In this document: piece by piece, positions 51,301-60,194 of the stretch | Layout: each line of letters begins with the position of its first letter | Numbering within the stretch: position 1 is the first letter of the stretch | Origin: Sporosarcina ureilytica | Lineage (GTDB): Bacteria; Bacillota; Bacilli; Bacillales_A; Planococcaceae | Length of the DNA stretch: 64,000 nt | Assembly: GCF_001753205.1 (NCBI RefSeq) | Contig: NZ_CP017560.1 | Coordinates: 1,612,001 to 1,676,000, forward strand | Direction of reading: 5' to 3' | Notes under the pieces: generated by a model | What the model saw: the letters and a program-made list of their open reading frames with translations, nothing else | Databases searched by the model: none | What the model was told of the DNA's origin: nothing | Position numbers and translations under genes: made by a program

Positions 51301-52044
51301 ATGGGGAATAGGAGACTAGAAAATCAAGTAGCGATTATTACCGGTGGAGCAAATGGAATCGGAAAAGCGACGGTTAAACGGTTTTTAGAAGAAGGCGCAA
51401 AAGTAGCAATTGGCGATTTTGATGAAAAGGCTGGCGCCAATCTCGTAAACGAGTTAAATTCGGAGGATACTTTCTTTGTGCAAGTAGATGTGAGCAATAA
51501 GGAAAATGTTCAGCAGATGGTTGAAAAGGTGATTGATCAGTTCGGAACAGTAGATATTTTAGTTAACAACGCGGGAATTACAAGAGATGCAACGCTGACA
51601 AAAATGACTGAAGCAAATTTCCAAGAGGTATTAAACATAAATTTAAATGGCGTTTTCAATTGTGCGCAAGAAGTCGCTGCACATATGATTAAAAAAGGTA
51701 AAGGGAAAATCATTAATACTTCATCCGTAAGCGGTATTTATGGAAATTTTGGTCAAACGAATTATGCAGCTGCAAAAGCGGCAGTTGTTGGCATGACAAA
51801 AACTTGGGCAAAGGAATTAGGGCGGAAAGGAATAAATGTGAATGCTGTCGCACCAGGTTTCACGCTCACTGCGATGGTTGAATCCATGCCTGAAAACGTT
51901 CTTGAAAAGATGAAAGCCATGGTCCCTCTACAAAGATTAGGAACACCTGAAGACATTGCAAATGCTTATTTGTTTTTAGCTTCTGACGAGGCATCGTATG
52001 TTCATGGCCATGTACTGCATGTAGACGGAGCAATCACAATGTGA
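51301..52044 (+). CDS. Second acetoacetyl-CoA reductase / FabG-like SDR
   Basis: SDR of 247 residues. ATG 51301 follows AAGGAG. Motifs: ITGGANGIGKATVKRFL, ILVNNAGITRDATLTKMTEA, Ser in NTSSVSGIYGNFGQTNYAAA with the Y-x3-K, and NVNAVAPGFTLTAMVESMPE. The GNFGQTNY loop and AITRDATL part closely resemble the linked PhaB, so acetoacetyl-CoA or 3-oxoacyl-CoA is the likely substrate. The acidic residue after strand 2 (IGDFD) suggests NADH, which would distinguish it from the classical NADPH-linked PhaB. Confidence 0.87.
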   Translation: MGNRRLENQVAIITGGANGIGKATVKRFLEEGAKVAIGDFDEKAGANLVNELNSEDTFFVQVDVSNKENVQQMVEKVIDQFGTVDILVNNAGITRDATLTKMTEANFQEVLNINLNGVFNCAQEVAAHMIKKGKGKIINTSSVSGIYGNFGQTNYAAAKAAVVGMTKTWAKELGRKGINVNAVAPGFTLTAMVESMPENVLEKMKAMVPLQRLGTPEDIANAYLFLASDEASYVHGHVLHVDGAITM

Positions 52045-52062
52045 ATCTATAGTTATAGATTG

Positions 52063-52098
52063 AAAGGCTCATTCTTCAAGTCAAGAATGGGCTTTTTT
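52063..52098 (+). terminator. Rho-independent terminator
   Basis: GCTCATTCTT pairs with AAGAATGGGC (one G-T pair) and is followed by TTTTTT. Confidence 0.88.
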
Positions 52099-52466
52099 AT
52101 AACGCAGAAAAGGTTTTAAAAGGTATGAGTAAAAAATGTTTGTGGGGGTAAATAAGAGTAAATAAAAATCCATGATACAATTAATCATGCTTCAATCGGA
52201 CGCTTTTTGTGAACACGACTTTTGTCACTCACACAACGAAGAGTATGATTTGTAATATTTCCGCATGTTTTTGTAGAAATTTAGCGGTGAGACCTGTACA
52301 CAGTGCAAACATGACAATTCAACATTCTGTATAAGTATTAAAGGGGACTACTCATAAATGTTGTTTTAGTAAAATTTTATTCAAACTTTATGCAGATTTA
52401 GTCTTTTTTCTCAGTAGTGTTTTCACAGGAACTCTTTCCGAGTAGTTAATTCAACCTAAAGTGATG

Positions 52467-52495
52467 TTGACAAAAAGGTCCTTTGAGCCTATATT
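52467..52495 (+). promoter_or_regulatory. Sigma-A promoter of the GGDEF-EAL gene
   Basis: TTGACA (52467-52472), 17-bp spacer, TATATT (52490-52495), 35 bp before the start codon. The preceding stretch 52099-52460 holds nothing recognisable. Confidence 0.75.
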
Positions 52496-52529
52496 AATTG
52501 AAAGGAAAAATTGAAAGGGGAACATATTC

Positions 52530-55067
52530 GTGTTTTTTGGTAGAAGTAAACATAGAAAATTACTGGCTTATTTAGAGGAAGAAAAGAAAACATATCCAGA
52601 AATATTTGAAAACTCCCCTGATATTTTTCTTTTTGTTATTGATTTAAAAGGGACTATCGTTAACATACGTGGAGGCGAGTCACTTTTAGATGGTATTGAA
52701 CCTGCAGAAATAATCGGGAAAAAATTTAAAGATTTTATTTTTGAAGAGGATAAGGAAAAAGTGAATGGTTACTTCAAAGAAGTGTTCAGTGGGATTACGA
52801 AGTATGTTGAATACAGAACGCTTGGGTTTAATGGGGAAGTGCTATATGTAGACAATACCTTAGTACCGATTGTCATTGAAAACAATGAAGTAATTGGTCT
52901 TTATGGATTAGCCCGTAATATATCAGTGACCAAAGAACTAGAGTTTGGAATCCAAGAAACTTCATGTAAACTGGAATCTTTGTTTCATCACTCGCATGAG
53001 GTAATTTCGATCCTAGACGAGGAGGGAAGGGTAAGCTTTCATAGCTCGTCAATCGAAAGGTTATTCGGATATACACCTGGAGAAATTATCGGGATCAATT
53101 ACCTTGATTTCGTCCATCATGAGGACCAGGGAATAGCGGAAAGAAAATTCAACGAAATTCTTCTTCGGCCAAAGATTCCATATACGGTTGAACTTCGTTT
53201 GAAGCATAAAAATGGCGAATTCCATGATTATGAAGTGATCTATTCGAATCAGCTTGATAATCCCGGTGTGAATGGAATTGTTTGTAACTTCCATAACATT
53301 ACCCAACTTAAAAAAATGCAACGAGAAATACAATATATGGCTAATCATGATCTTTTGACAGGTTTACCGAACCGCCGTTATTTCAACGAGAGGTTAGAAC
53401 TAGAAGTCCGATTAGCGAATAGTGAAGAGAGAAAGTTCGCTGTTTTATTTCTAAATTTGGATGGATTTAAGTTTTTGAATGATTCGAAAGGACATGCTAT
53501 AGGGGACCTTTTATTAATAGAAATCGCCAGAAAGTTAAAAAATAAACTAACCAATAAAATAGAATTGATTGCAAGAATTGGCGGAGATGAATTTGCCATT
53601 TTGACAACGAAAGTTCAGGATACTTTTTTTGTTGAACAAATTGCAAAAGAAGTACTCGAAGTTTTTGACCACCCATTTGAAATTAAAGAATATCAACTAT
53701 ATCTTACATCAAGTTTAGGGGTAAGTATTTATCCAGACTCTGGAGAAGACGCTAGTTCCCTTATGACAAATACAAATCTTGCATTACATCTAGCCGAAAA
53801 ATCGGGAAATAATACTTTTCAAATTTACTCGCCTACAGCGAATATTGGTACATATAAAGTATTTTCATTACGCAATGATCTGAAACACGCACTTTACAAC
53901 AATCAATTCCAACTTTACTATCAGCCGATTTATCATACAGGAACGAACCAGATTGAAAGTGTAGAAGCGTTAATCAGGTGGGACCATCCTGATTGGGGAA
54001 TTGTTTCGCCAAATGAATTTATTCATCATGCAGAAGAGTCGGGGGTTATTCACGAACTTGGAAAATGGGTTTTACAGACCGTTTGTACTAATTTACGCAT
54101 ATGGCATGAGGCTGGATTTTTCGTGAAGGCATCTGTGAATTTGTCACTCGTTCAATTTTTGCGAAAAGGATTAGTGGAAATGATTCAAAGTACTTTACGG
54201 GAGAACGAAATTGACCCTAAATGGCTGACAATTGAAATCACCGAGAGTACGATGATTGAACAGGAAGTTAGAGTGTTGGATAAGGTTAGAAGAATACGGG
54301 AGATGGGTATCGAAATCTCACTAGATGATTTTGGTACAGGTTATGCCTCATTTAAGAAGATAAAGGATTTAAAACCAGATATATTAAAGTTGGATAAATC
54401 TTTAATAGATGGCATTGAATCAGATATTGAAAGCACTGAGATTACGACAGCGATTATCCGACTTGCACATAGACTCTCCATTAGAGTTGTAGCTGAAGGC
54501 GTTGAAACAAAAGAACAGCATGCATTTCTAGAAAAGCTAGATTGTGATTGGGTGCAAGGTTATTTATTTAGTAGGCCTGTTCCCGCAAAGGATATTCAAA
54601 GGTTATTACACGGGGAACGGATTTCTGAACAAAATCCTATGCCACAAACAGAGAGAAGAAAGTTTTTTAGAATTGATTTCCAATATCCATTAGAAGCGAA
54701 TATGACCATATCTGAATGGAAAGGGAAAAAAGTTTCATTAGGAAATACTAAAATTTTAATTGAAAATATTGGCCCAGGCGGCTTGCGCTTCCTATCGAAA
54801 ATTAAACTCCCTTCTAACACAGATTGCGTATTAAGGTTTCAACTAAAGGTTCTTGAGGAGACCCTAGATATTTACGGCAAAATTATTCATGACTCAGAAC
54901 AAGGAGATATTTACCGTTATGGTGTCCAGCTTATCGTTGATGAGCCGACAAGAGAATACTTAATAAAGCATTTCAATCAATTTCAGCTACTATTAAAAAA
55001 GAATCCGATATTACCAAATCATACTTTTATAACTAAAGAAATACAAGCTTATTTCAATAAGTTGTAA
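52530..55067 (+). CDS. Cyclic-di-GMP signalling protein: PAS-PAS-GGDEF-EAL-PilZ
   Basis: Cytosolic protein of 845 residues with GTG start (AAAGGGGAAC upstream) and no membrane helices. Two PAS sensor domains (about 25-135 and 145-260) precede a diguanylate cyclase domain with intact GGDEF at 351-355 (ARIGGDEFAIL). No R-x2-D inhibitory site lies five residues before it. The EAL phosphodiesterase domain starts with EAL at 479-481 (VEALIRW) and keeps DDFGTGYASF, LDKSLID and VAEGVET, so it is probably active. From about 710, RRKFFRI and ENIGPGGLRFL mark a PilZ c-di-GMP-binding domain. One chain thus can make, break and bind c-di-GMP. Single-gene transcription unit. Confidence 0.93.
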   Translation: MFFGRSKHRKLLAYLEEEKKTYPEIFENSPDIFLFVIDLKGTIVNIRGGESLLDGIEPAEIIGKKFKDFIFEEDKEKVNGYFKEVFSGITKYVEYRTLGFNGEVLYVDNTLVPIVIENNEVIGLYGLARNISVTKELEFGIQETSCKLESLFHHSHEVISILDEEGRVSFHSSSIERLFGYTPGEIIGINYLDFVHHEDQGIAERKFNEILLRPKIPYTVELRLKHKNGEFHDYEVIYSNQLDNPGVNGIVCNFHNITQLKKMQREIQYMANHDLLTGLPNRRYFNERLELEVRLANSEERKFAVLFLNLDGFKFLNDSKGHAIGDLLLIEIARKLKNKLTNKIELIARIGGDEFAILTTKVQDTFFVEQIAKEVLEVFDHPFEIKEYQLYLTSSLGVSIYPDSGEDASSLMTNTNLALHLAEKSGNNTFQIYSPTANIGTYKVFSLRNDLKHALYNNQFQLYYQPIYHTGTNQIESVEALIRWDHPDWGIVSPNEFIHHAEESGVIHELGKWVLQTVCTNLRIWHEAGFFVKASVNLSLVQFLRKGLVEMIQSTLRENEIDPKWLTIEITESTMIEQEVRVLDKVRRIREMGIEISLDDFGTGYASFKKIKDLKPDILKLDKSLIDGIESDIESTEITTAIIRLAHRLSIRVVAEGVETKEQHAFLEKLDCDWVQGYLFSRPVPAKDIQRLLHGERISEQNPMPQTERRKFFRIDFQYPLEANMTISEWKGKKVSLGNTKILIENIGPGGLRFLSKIKLPSNTDCVLRFQLKVLEETLDIYGKIIHDSEQGDIYRYGVQLIVDEPTREYLIKHFNQFQLLLKKNPILPNHTFITKEIQAYFNKL

Positions 55068-55249
55068 GCTTCAGTGAATAAACCAATGATGTCATCCCAC
55101 CATATCGATATTTGGTGGGATTAATTAATTCAAATAAAACTTATTTTGTTTAAGAACGTATCTAAATATAGCTGAACTGGGGGAAGGTACTACATTCACT
55201 CTGATTCACATACACTGATTAGGAATTAAATTGAGAGAGAGGTGCCCGC

Positions 55250-55903
55250 TTGAGAAGAGGTTACGATTTCGATTGTTATCAACCTTTTATAAGTCCCAAT
55301 CCAATCACACCATCTAATCCTGTGAGTTGTTATCCAACGATTGATGAAACCGCATATTTAAGTCCATTTTCGAGTGTGATCGGTAATGTGTGCATTCAAG
55401 ATAATGTTTTTATTGCGCCGAATGTAAGTGTTCGTGCAGATGAAGGAACCCCTTTTTACATTGGCTCGAATGTGAATCTTCAAGATGGTGTAATTCTTCA
55501 TGGGTTATTAGACAAACGCTTTACAGTTGAAGGAGGAAGTTATTCAATCTACCTTGGAAACGATGTAACAATTGCCCATGGCGCGCTGATCCATGGTCCT
55601 GTTTATATTGGAAGTCATGTCTTTGTTGGGTTTAAAGCGATTGTCTATAATGCAATTGTTGAAGAAGGGGCTTTTATTGCAAACAATGCGGTCGTGACAA
55701 ATGGTGTGCACATTGCATCGGATCGATTCGTACCGCCTGGCGCCCATATTGACACACAGGAAAAGGCCGATGCACTGTCATTCGTGCCAAAAGATAGCGA
55801 AGAATTTGCTGTTGAAGTGCAGCGTGTAAATCAAGAGTTTCCTGCATCTTATCATTTATTATTAGGGGAGAATCGTTGTTCTTGTGGAATGGCGTATAGC
55901 TAG
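55250..55903 (+). CDS. Gamma-class carbonic anhydrase-like left-handed beta-helix protein
   Basis: Protein of 217 residues with TTG start (GAGAGGTG upstream). Hexapeptide repeats build a left-handed beta helix (IGNVCIQDNVFIAPNVSVRA). Gamma carbonic anhydrase residues are present: R and D in SVRADEG, Q in NVNLQDGVILHG, and the zinc His set H (ILHG), then H-x4-H in TIAHGALIHGPV. An N-terminal Pro-rich section and a C-terminal helix followed by CSCGMAYS are extra. CcmM/YrdA-like relatives hydrate CO2 or act on acyl-CoA. Next to no carboxysome genes. Activity is plausible. Confidence 0.82.
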   Translation: MRRGYDFDCYQPFISPNPITPSNPVSCYPTIDETAYLSPFSSVIGNVCIQDNVFIAPNVSVRADEGTPFYIGSNVNLQDGVILHGLLDKRFTVEGGSYSIYLGNDVTIAHGALIHGPVYIGSHVFVGFKAIVYNAIVEEGAFIANNAVVTNGVHIASDRFVPPGAHIDTQEKADALSFVPKDSEEFAVEVQRVNQEFPASYHLLLGENRCSCGMAYS

Positions 55904-55982
55904 TTGGTTTTTGGGTCTCCAAATGTTTCTTTGACGAAATATGATGTTAACGATATAATAAAAGTAACTAAATAGTAAACTC

Positions 55983-56095
55983 TTTTCTTATTAAGAGAGA
56001 CGGAGGGAATTGGCCCAACGAAGTCTCAGCAACCTGCCAGCCGGTAAGGTGCTACATCCAACAGGGGAACCTGAATGATGAGGAGAAATTTTGCA
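55983..56095 (+). promoter_or_regulatory. SAM-I (S-box) riboswitch
   Basis: TTATTAAGAGAGACGGAGGG then AATTGGCCCAACGAAGTCTC, GCAACCTGCCAGCCGG and AAGGTGCTACATCCAACAGG match the S-box core (AGAG..GGAGGGA-TGGCCC-GAAG-CAACC-GGTGCTA-ATCC). The closing arm ends in GATGAGGAGAA. It is expected to stop transcription when S-adenosylmethionine is high. It stands directly before a 92-residue gene of unknown function, not before a recognised methionine gene. Confidence 0.93.
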
Positions 56096-56100
56096 AATGC

Positions 56101-56128
56101 ACTCTTCTCTTAATCGGGAAGAGTTTTT
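56101..56128 (+). terminator. S-box terminator
   Basis: ACTCTTCTC pairs with GGGAAGAGT (one mismatch) followed by TTTTT. It is the likely expression platform of the SAM riboswitch. Confidence 0.85.
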
Positions 56129-56155
56129 ATTTGGAAAAATTTCAGGAGGGGTACA

Positions 56156-56434
56156 ATGACTAAGTTAGAACAGCTTAATGCAGAACAGAAGAAATGGATG
56201 GAGAAAAAGGTGACTGGGTCGGCGTCTGCCATCGCAAGACACCACAAAATAGCGCAGTCGCAGAAGGAAATTGATTACTATGAACTTGGAGACACGATTT
56301 CACGGGCAGCTATCCAAGTCAAGTTGGCTGAGATTGGGGAAATCCAGGGAGAGATTAAACGTTTGACAGCAGTTGTGGAAGAAAAAAGACGTACATTAAT
56401 CACGCATGTGTTTGGAGAACAAACGATCATTTAA
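56156..56434 (+). CDS. Hypothetical 92-residue coiled-coil protein under SAM riboswitch
   Basis: I do not recognise the family. ATG 56156 is behind CAGGAGGGG with good spacing. The protein is charged and helical: KLEQLNAEQKKWMEKKVTG, a short SASAIARHHK segment, then a long heptad-like helix (LGDTISRAAIQVKLAEIGEI...LTAVVEEKRRTLI) ending in VFGEQTII. No Cys, metal site, signal peptide or membrane helix. It is the only gene after the S-box before a terminator, so its expression should rise when SAM falls. Confidence 0.78.
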   Translation: MTKLEQLNAEQKKWMEKKVTGSASAIARHHKIAQSQKEIDYYELGDTISRAAIQVKLAEIGEIQGEIKRLTAVVEEKRRTLITHVFGEQTII

Positions 56435-56508
56435 GGTTCAAGCACCTAAGCGTTCGTTTTATCACGAGTATTCATTCGGAACTGTACAGTATGACGCCCG
56501 CCAAATTA

Positions 56509-56536
56509 CAAAAGCCTACTTCCAAAGTAGGCTTTT
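56509..56536. terminator. Bidirectional terminator
   Basis: AAAAGCCTACT and AGTAGGCTTTT are perfect complements over TCCAA; it separates the convergent genes. Confidence 0.9.
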
Positions 56537-56546
56537 AACTTTATGC

Positions 56547-56894
56547 TTATCTCAAAATCTTCTCCATCATTTTACCCTTTGCTAGCTCATCGATGAGTTT
56601 ATCTAAATAACGAATTTCTTGCATTAATGGTTCTTCGATATTTTCCACTCGGACACCGCAAACAACACCTTTGATCAATGCACGCGAAGGATTGAGTTGG
56701 GGGGCTTCCGCAAAGAATGTCTCAAAGTCTATCTTTTTTTCGATTTGTGCTTCTAACTCTTCTTGGGTATATCCTGTCAACCAACGGATAATTTCATCGA
56801 CTTCTGATTTTGTACGTTCTTTTCTCTCTGCTTTCGTAACGTAATGGGGATAGACACTTGCAAAACTCATCGTATAGATTTTATGTTTTGTCAT
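56547..56894 (-). CDS. DUF2200 family protein
   Basis: Protein of 115 residues. ATG 56894 follows AAAGGAG with 8-bp spacing. The family pattern is clear: [59 protein letters not shown] and [20 protein letters not shown]. It is helical, without signal or membrane parts; function unknown. Confidence 0.87.
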   Translation of the reverse strand: MTKHKIYTMSFASVYPHYVTKAERKERTKSEVDEIIRWLTGYTQEELEAQIEKKIDFETFFAEAPQLNPSRALIKGVVCGVRVENIEEPLMQEIRYLDKLIDELAKGKMMEKILR

Positions 56895-56971
56895 GATACA
56901 CACTCCTTTAAAATTGCTTACTTATGGATAATTAATTTATATAGTATGAATAACGAGTATAACATTTACTG

Positions 56972-57214
56972 ATGCATATGTATGGGTTTGTAGTAGTTCA
57001 ACCATCCAAGGGGGATTTTTTATCTCCTACAAATGCTTATGTTAACAAAAAGGAAATGGAGATGTTGGAAATGCAAAGAAATTGGAAGTCGTTATTGAAC
57101 GGCTATGGATTTGAAATTAAGTACGTGATGGAACGGTTTGATTTATGCAATCTGACTAAAGAACAAGTTTCGGAGGTTTTTTACAATATTGTATGCCGCA
57201 GTTGTTCAATTTAA
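56972..57214 (+). CDS. Hypothetical 80-residue protein
   Basis: Frame from ATG 56972 with a poor ribosome site (an ATG at 56978 is an alternative). Sequence begins MHMYGFVVVQPSKGDFLSPT and ends in ...NIVCRSCSI, with three Cys near the end. I recognise no family. Its support is the open length and the following stem (TTAATCCAC/GTGGGTTAA, 57209-57248). It could be spurious. Confidence 0.4.
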   Translation: MHMYGFVVVQPSKGDFLSPTNAYVNKKEMEMLEMQRNWKSLLNGYGFEIKYVMERFDLCNLTKEQVSEVFYNIVCRSCSI

Positions 57215-57339
57215 TCCACGTTGACAAACGTGTGTTCTGTGGGTTAATATATATTCGTGGGTAATAATGATTGGTGGTTACTGCAGTTTGGGGATCATTA
57301 TAGCATTTTTAAAATAAGTTGGAACGAAGGAGCTGTTGA

Positions 57340-57771
57340 ATGATGTCAATTAGTTTGAACCCGTATTTGATTTTTGACGGTAACACGAAGGAAGCAGTCC
57401 ATTTTTATGAGAAAGCGCTTGGTGGGAAAGTGATGGGGATCATGACGTTCGGAGATATGCCCGCGGATCCGAATTATCCGTTACTGGAAGAGATGAAGGA
57501 TCGTGTGATGCATGCACATTTAAAAGTTGGCGACGTGGATCTTATGTTCTCTGATACGCACCCAGGTATGCCATTTCAGCAAGGTAATATGATCCAGCTT
57601 GCTATCCACCCAAAAGAAGAGGCGAGAGCTAGAGAGATTTTTGATGCTTTAGCAGACGGTGGAGAAGCAATTATGCCTCTTCAAAAGACGGATTGGAGTC
57701 CTTTGTATGGACAAGTAAAGGACAAGTTCGGTGTTACTTTCCAAGTGAATGTACCAGAAGAACAACAATAA
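57340..57771 (+). CDS. VOC-family protein (PhnB-like)
   Basis: Protein of 143 residues of the vicinal-oxygen-chelate superfamily, PhnB-like branch. Start ATG 57340 (or 57343) follows AAGGAGC. The paired beta-alpha-beta-beta-beta units show SLNPYLIFDGNTKEAVHFYE, ALGGKVMGIMTFGDMP, MHAHLKVGDVDLMFSDTHPG and QKTDWSPLYGQVKDKFGVTF. These proteins often turn out to be glyoxalase/bleomycin-type or unknown enzymes. Monocistronic with a terminator. Confidence 0.87.
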   Translation: MMSISLNPYLIFDGNTKEAVHFYEKALGGKVMGIMTFGDMPADPNYPLLEEMKDRVMHAHLKVGDVDLMFSDTHPGMPFQQGNMIQLAIHPKEEARAREIFDALADGGEAIMPLQKTDWSPLYGQVKDKFGVTFQVNVPEEQQ

Positions 57772-57783
57772 TCAATAACGTTT

Positions 57784-57815
57784 AAAAAGCTCAGATTGAA
57801 TACTGAGCTTTTTTC
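57784..57815 (+). terminator. Rho-independent terminator
   Basis: AAAAAGCTCAG pairs with CTGAGCTTTTTT over an ATTGAATA loop. Confidence 0.9.
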
Positions 57816-58126
57816 TTGTTGCTAAAAATTGAATACAGGAACGATTTGACAATATGCTGTAGCCTTTATTAAATATTTGAAAGAATTGTTCCACTACAGC
57901 ATGCGTTTGACTTTTGTTTACAATTCATTTGGGACGCTCAATTGTTGTAAAAAAACCGAATCCATGGTGGTTGTACAAATAACAGGATTGTCCGCGGCGC
58001 ACACGCTAATTCCTCCGACAGTTGGTTCAATTGCGGCTGTGCAAATATCCTACGAGGACATTGTGTACCTGTTTGTTTTTTTATTTTTTATATTGGATTA
58101 AAATCTTATATTGAATCAATTCATTA

Positions 58127-59974
58127 CTAATCTTTCAGTGAAAAACTGTCTAGTTTTCTGTAAAGGGTATTGCGACCAATTCCAAGAATACGTGCTGATT
58201 CGGCAACATTTCCGCCTGTTTTATTCATAGTATCCAAAATCACTTTACGCTCCGTGTCCCGCAGTCAAGAGCCGGTCGTCTCTCGTTTTTGAAAATCCGA
58301 CAAAATATAATTTGGAAAAGATTGTAAATCAATCGTATCGCCTACAGATAAAAAGGCGGCTTCACGTATTGCACTACTCATTTGACGAACATTCCCAGGC
58401 CATGAATATTCTTTAATGAATTGTTCCGCAACAGGGGAGAAGGTAAGTGAGTGTCTATGAATCTCCCCCTCAATGTTAGATAATAAGTTATAGGCAAATT
58501 GTAAGCGGTCTTCACGTTTTCGAAGTGGGGGCAGTACGATAGATATGCCTTGTAAACGGTAATATAAATCGGCGCGAAAACTGCCTTCTTGCACTTTTTC
58601 CCAAAGGTCGGTATGTGTGGCAGTAATGAGTCGTACATCCACTTGAACAGACTTTACGCCACCGATTCTTTTCACTTTAAAATCTTGAAGGACCCGTAAT
58701 AATGTGATTTGTATATCCATTGGCAGTTCGGCAATTTCGTCTAGGAAAAGGGTGCCTCCATGTGCCTGCTCGAACACGCCGGGTTGTCCTGATTGCTTTG
58801 CTCCTGTATATGCCCCAGCTTCATAGCCAAATAATTCACTTTCAGCCAGGCTTTTGGTAATGCCACCACAGTTGAGAGCGACGAATGGTTTTGTTGAACG
58901 TGTACTTGCTTGATGAATGGCTTGGCTAACCATTTCTTTTCCAGTACCGCTTTCCCCAGTAATTACAATTGTATAATCTGTTGTAGCGGCTTTTTTCGCT
59001 GTAGAAAGTGCAGACATAAGTGTTTTATCCACTCCATAAATATCATTAAACGAATAGGAAGACTTGCTTTTCTTATCTGTTTTCAACTGTTTTGTAGCGG
59101 TTTTTATTTCTGTATAAAATTTCACAGGACGAGAATCATGGACAATTGAAGCGAAAAAACATTTTTCTTCAGTATCTTTTGTGTACAGACGAATCAAAGA
59201 AGAGTTGGTCTTCCTTGTTCCAGACAGCAACTCATCTGTGTTTGAGAACAATTCTTCTAAGTAAATCGGAGTGACTAAAAAGTTATCCATCCGACATAGG
59301 CGATGTGCTTCACGATTCATCCCAATAACTTGTCCGTGTAAATCGACTGCAAATAAAGCTTCATAGTTTTTTTGTGATTCTGGATAAAGAGAAATGACTA
59401 GTTGTGGCTTTGGTTGACGGACTAGCATCCAGTTCTCTATATTGCGAGCAATATTATCGACCATACCAAGCATTGCAGGATGATAGACGCTAAAATGTCC
59501 ACTTATATTCAACACAGCATCTAGTTCTCCGCTGGGATTAAAAATAGGGGAGCCAGCACAAAATAGCGTACGATGGGATGGTAAATAATGCTCGTTACCA
59601 ATGACAGCCAACGGTTTTTGCTCAATGGAAATCGTGCCCGCTGAATTCGTACCTCTCATTTGCTCGGACCAACAAGCTCCGTTTTGTAAATTATTTTTTT
59701 CTGCATCATCTAGAAATGTAAGATTACCTACGCTATTGAGTACATAACCTGAGGAGTTAGAAATGACAACAATTGTGTTAGATGACTTTAGAGAATATGC
59801 CAAGCTTTCAATTGTCGGGTGCATGCTATTCAATAAATCCCTTTTTTTCTCTTGTTGAAGTTTAAGTTCATATTCTTGGAGCATAGCTTCTTGCGCTTTA
59901 GCCAAATTAGCACCGTGTTTTTTGCTTCGCTCCCAAGATTTTGTGAAGTCATTATTTACCAAAACTGTATCCAT
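58127..59974 (-). pseudogene. AcoR-type sigma-54 activator with in-frame stop before the Fis domain
   Basis: From ATG 59974 (GGGAGG upstream) a 569-residue frame holds an AcoR-like GAF/PAS sensor (residues about 60-300) and the AAA+ sigma-54 interaction domain: Walker A GESGTGKE, LNCGGITKSLAESELFGYEA, GAYTGA loop, GGTLFLDEIAELPMD, and SWPGNVRQM. The frame ends at TGA 58265-58267 (GS-stop-LRDTE). The same frame continues to TAG 58127 with a complete Fis-type HTH (VILDTMNKTGGNVAESARIL, GIGRNTLYRKL). A single nonsense change thus removes the DNA-binding domain. The shortened protein may still work poorly without specific DNA binding, or read-through may occur. Confidence 0.85.
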
Positions 59975-60130
59975 TCTTGAACCTCCCTCACAAAACTAAC
60001 AGTAAATTCTAAATACATTAATAGTTTATCATGATTTGGAGGTACAATCAATTGCGTTAGATTGGGACGAATTGGTCCATTTTCGAACAAAGCATCAAAG
60101 ATGGGGCCGCGAAATAATAGTGTTTGTACT

Positions 60131-60146
60131 TGGCATGAATGTTGCA
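60131..60146 (+). promoter_or_regulatory. Sigma-54 (-24/-12) promoter of the aldehyde dehydrogenase gene
   Basis: TGGCAT-GAATG-TTGCA fits the -24/-12 consensus TGGCAC-N5-TTGCW with the correct GG-N10-GC spacing. It is 49 bp before the start codon. Farther upstream, TGGGACGAATTGGTCCA (60063-60079) is a partial inverted repeat suitable as an activator site. Confidence 0.85.
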
Positions 60147-60194
60147 TCTGTACTTAGGGTGTAAGATGAATCCAAAAAAATGAGGAGGATAAGC

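Noticed and set aside
57877..58101. Plus-strand frame of 74 codons near the sigma-54 regulator
   Set aside because: No ribosome site, ends in poly-Phe/Leu from a T-rich stretch, and no family resemblance.
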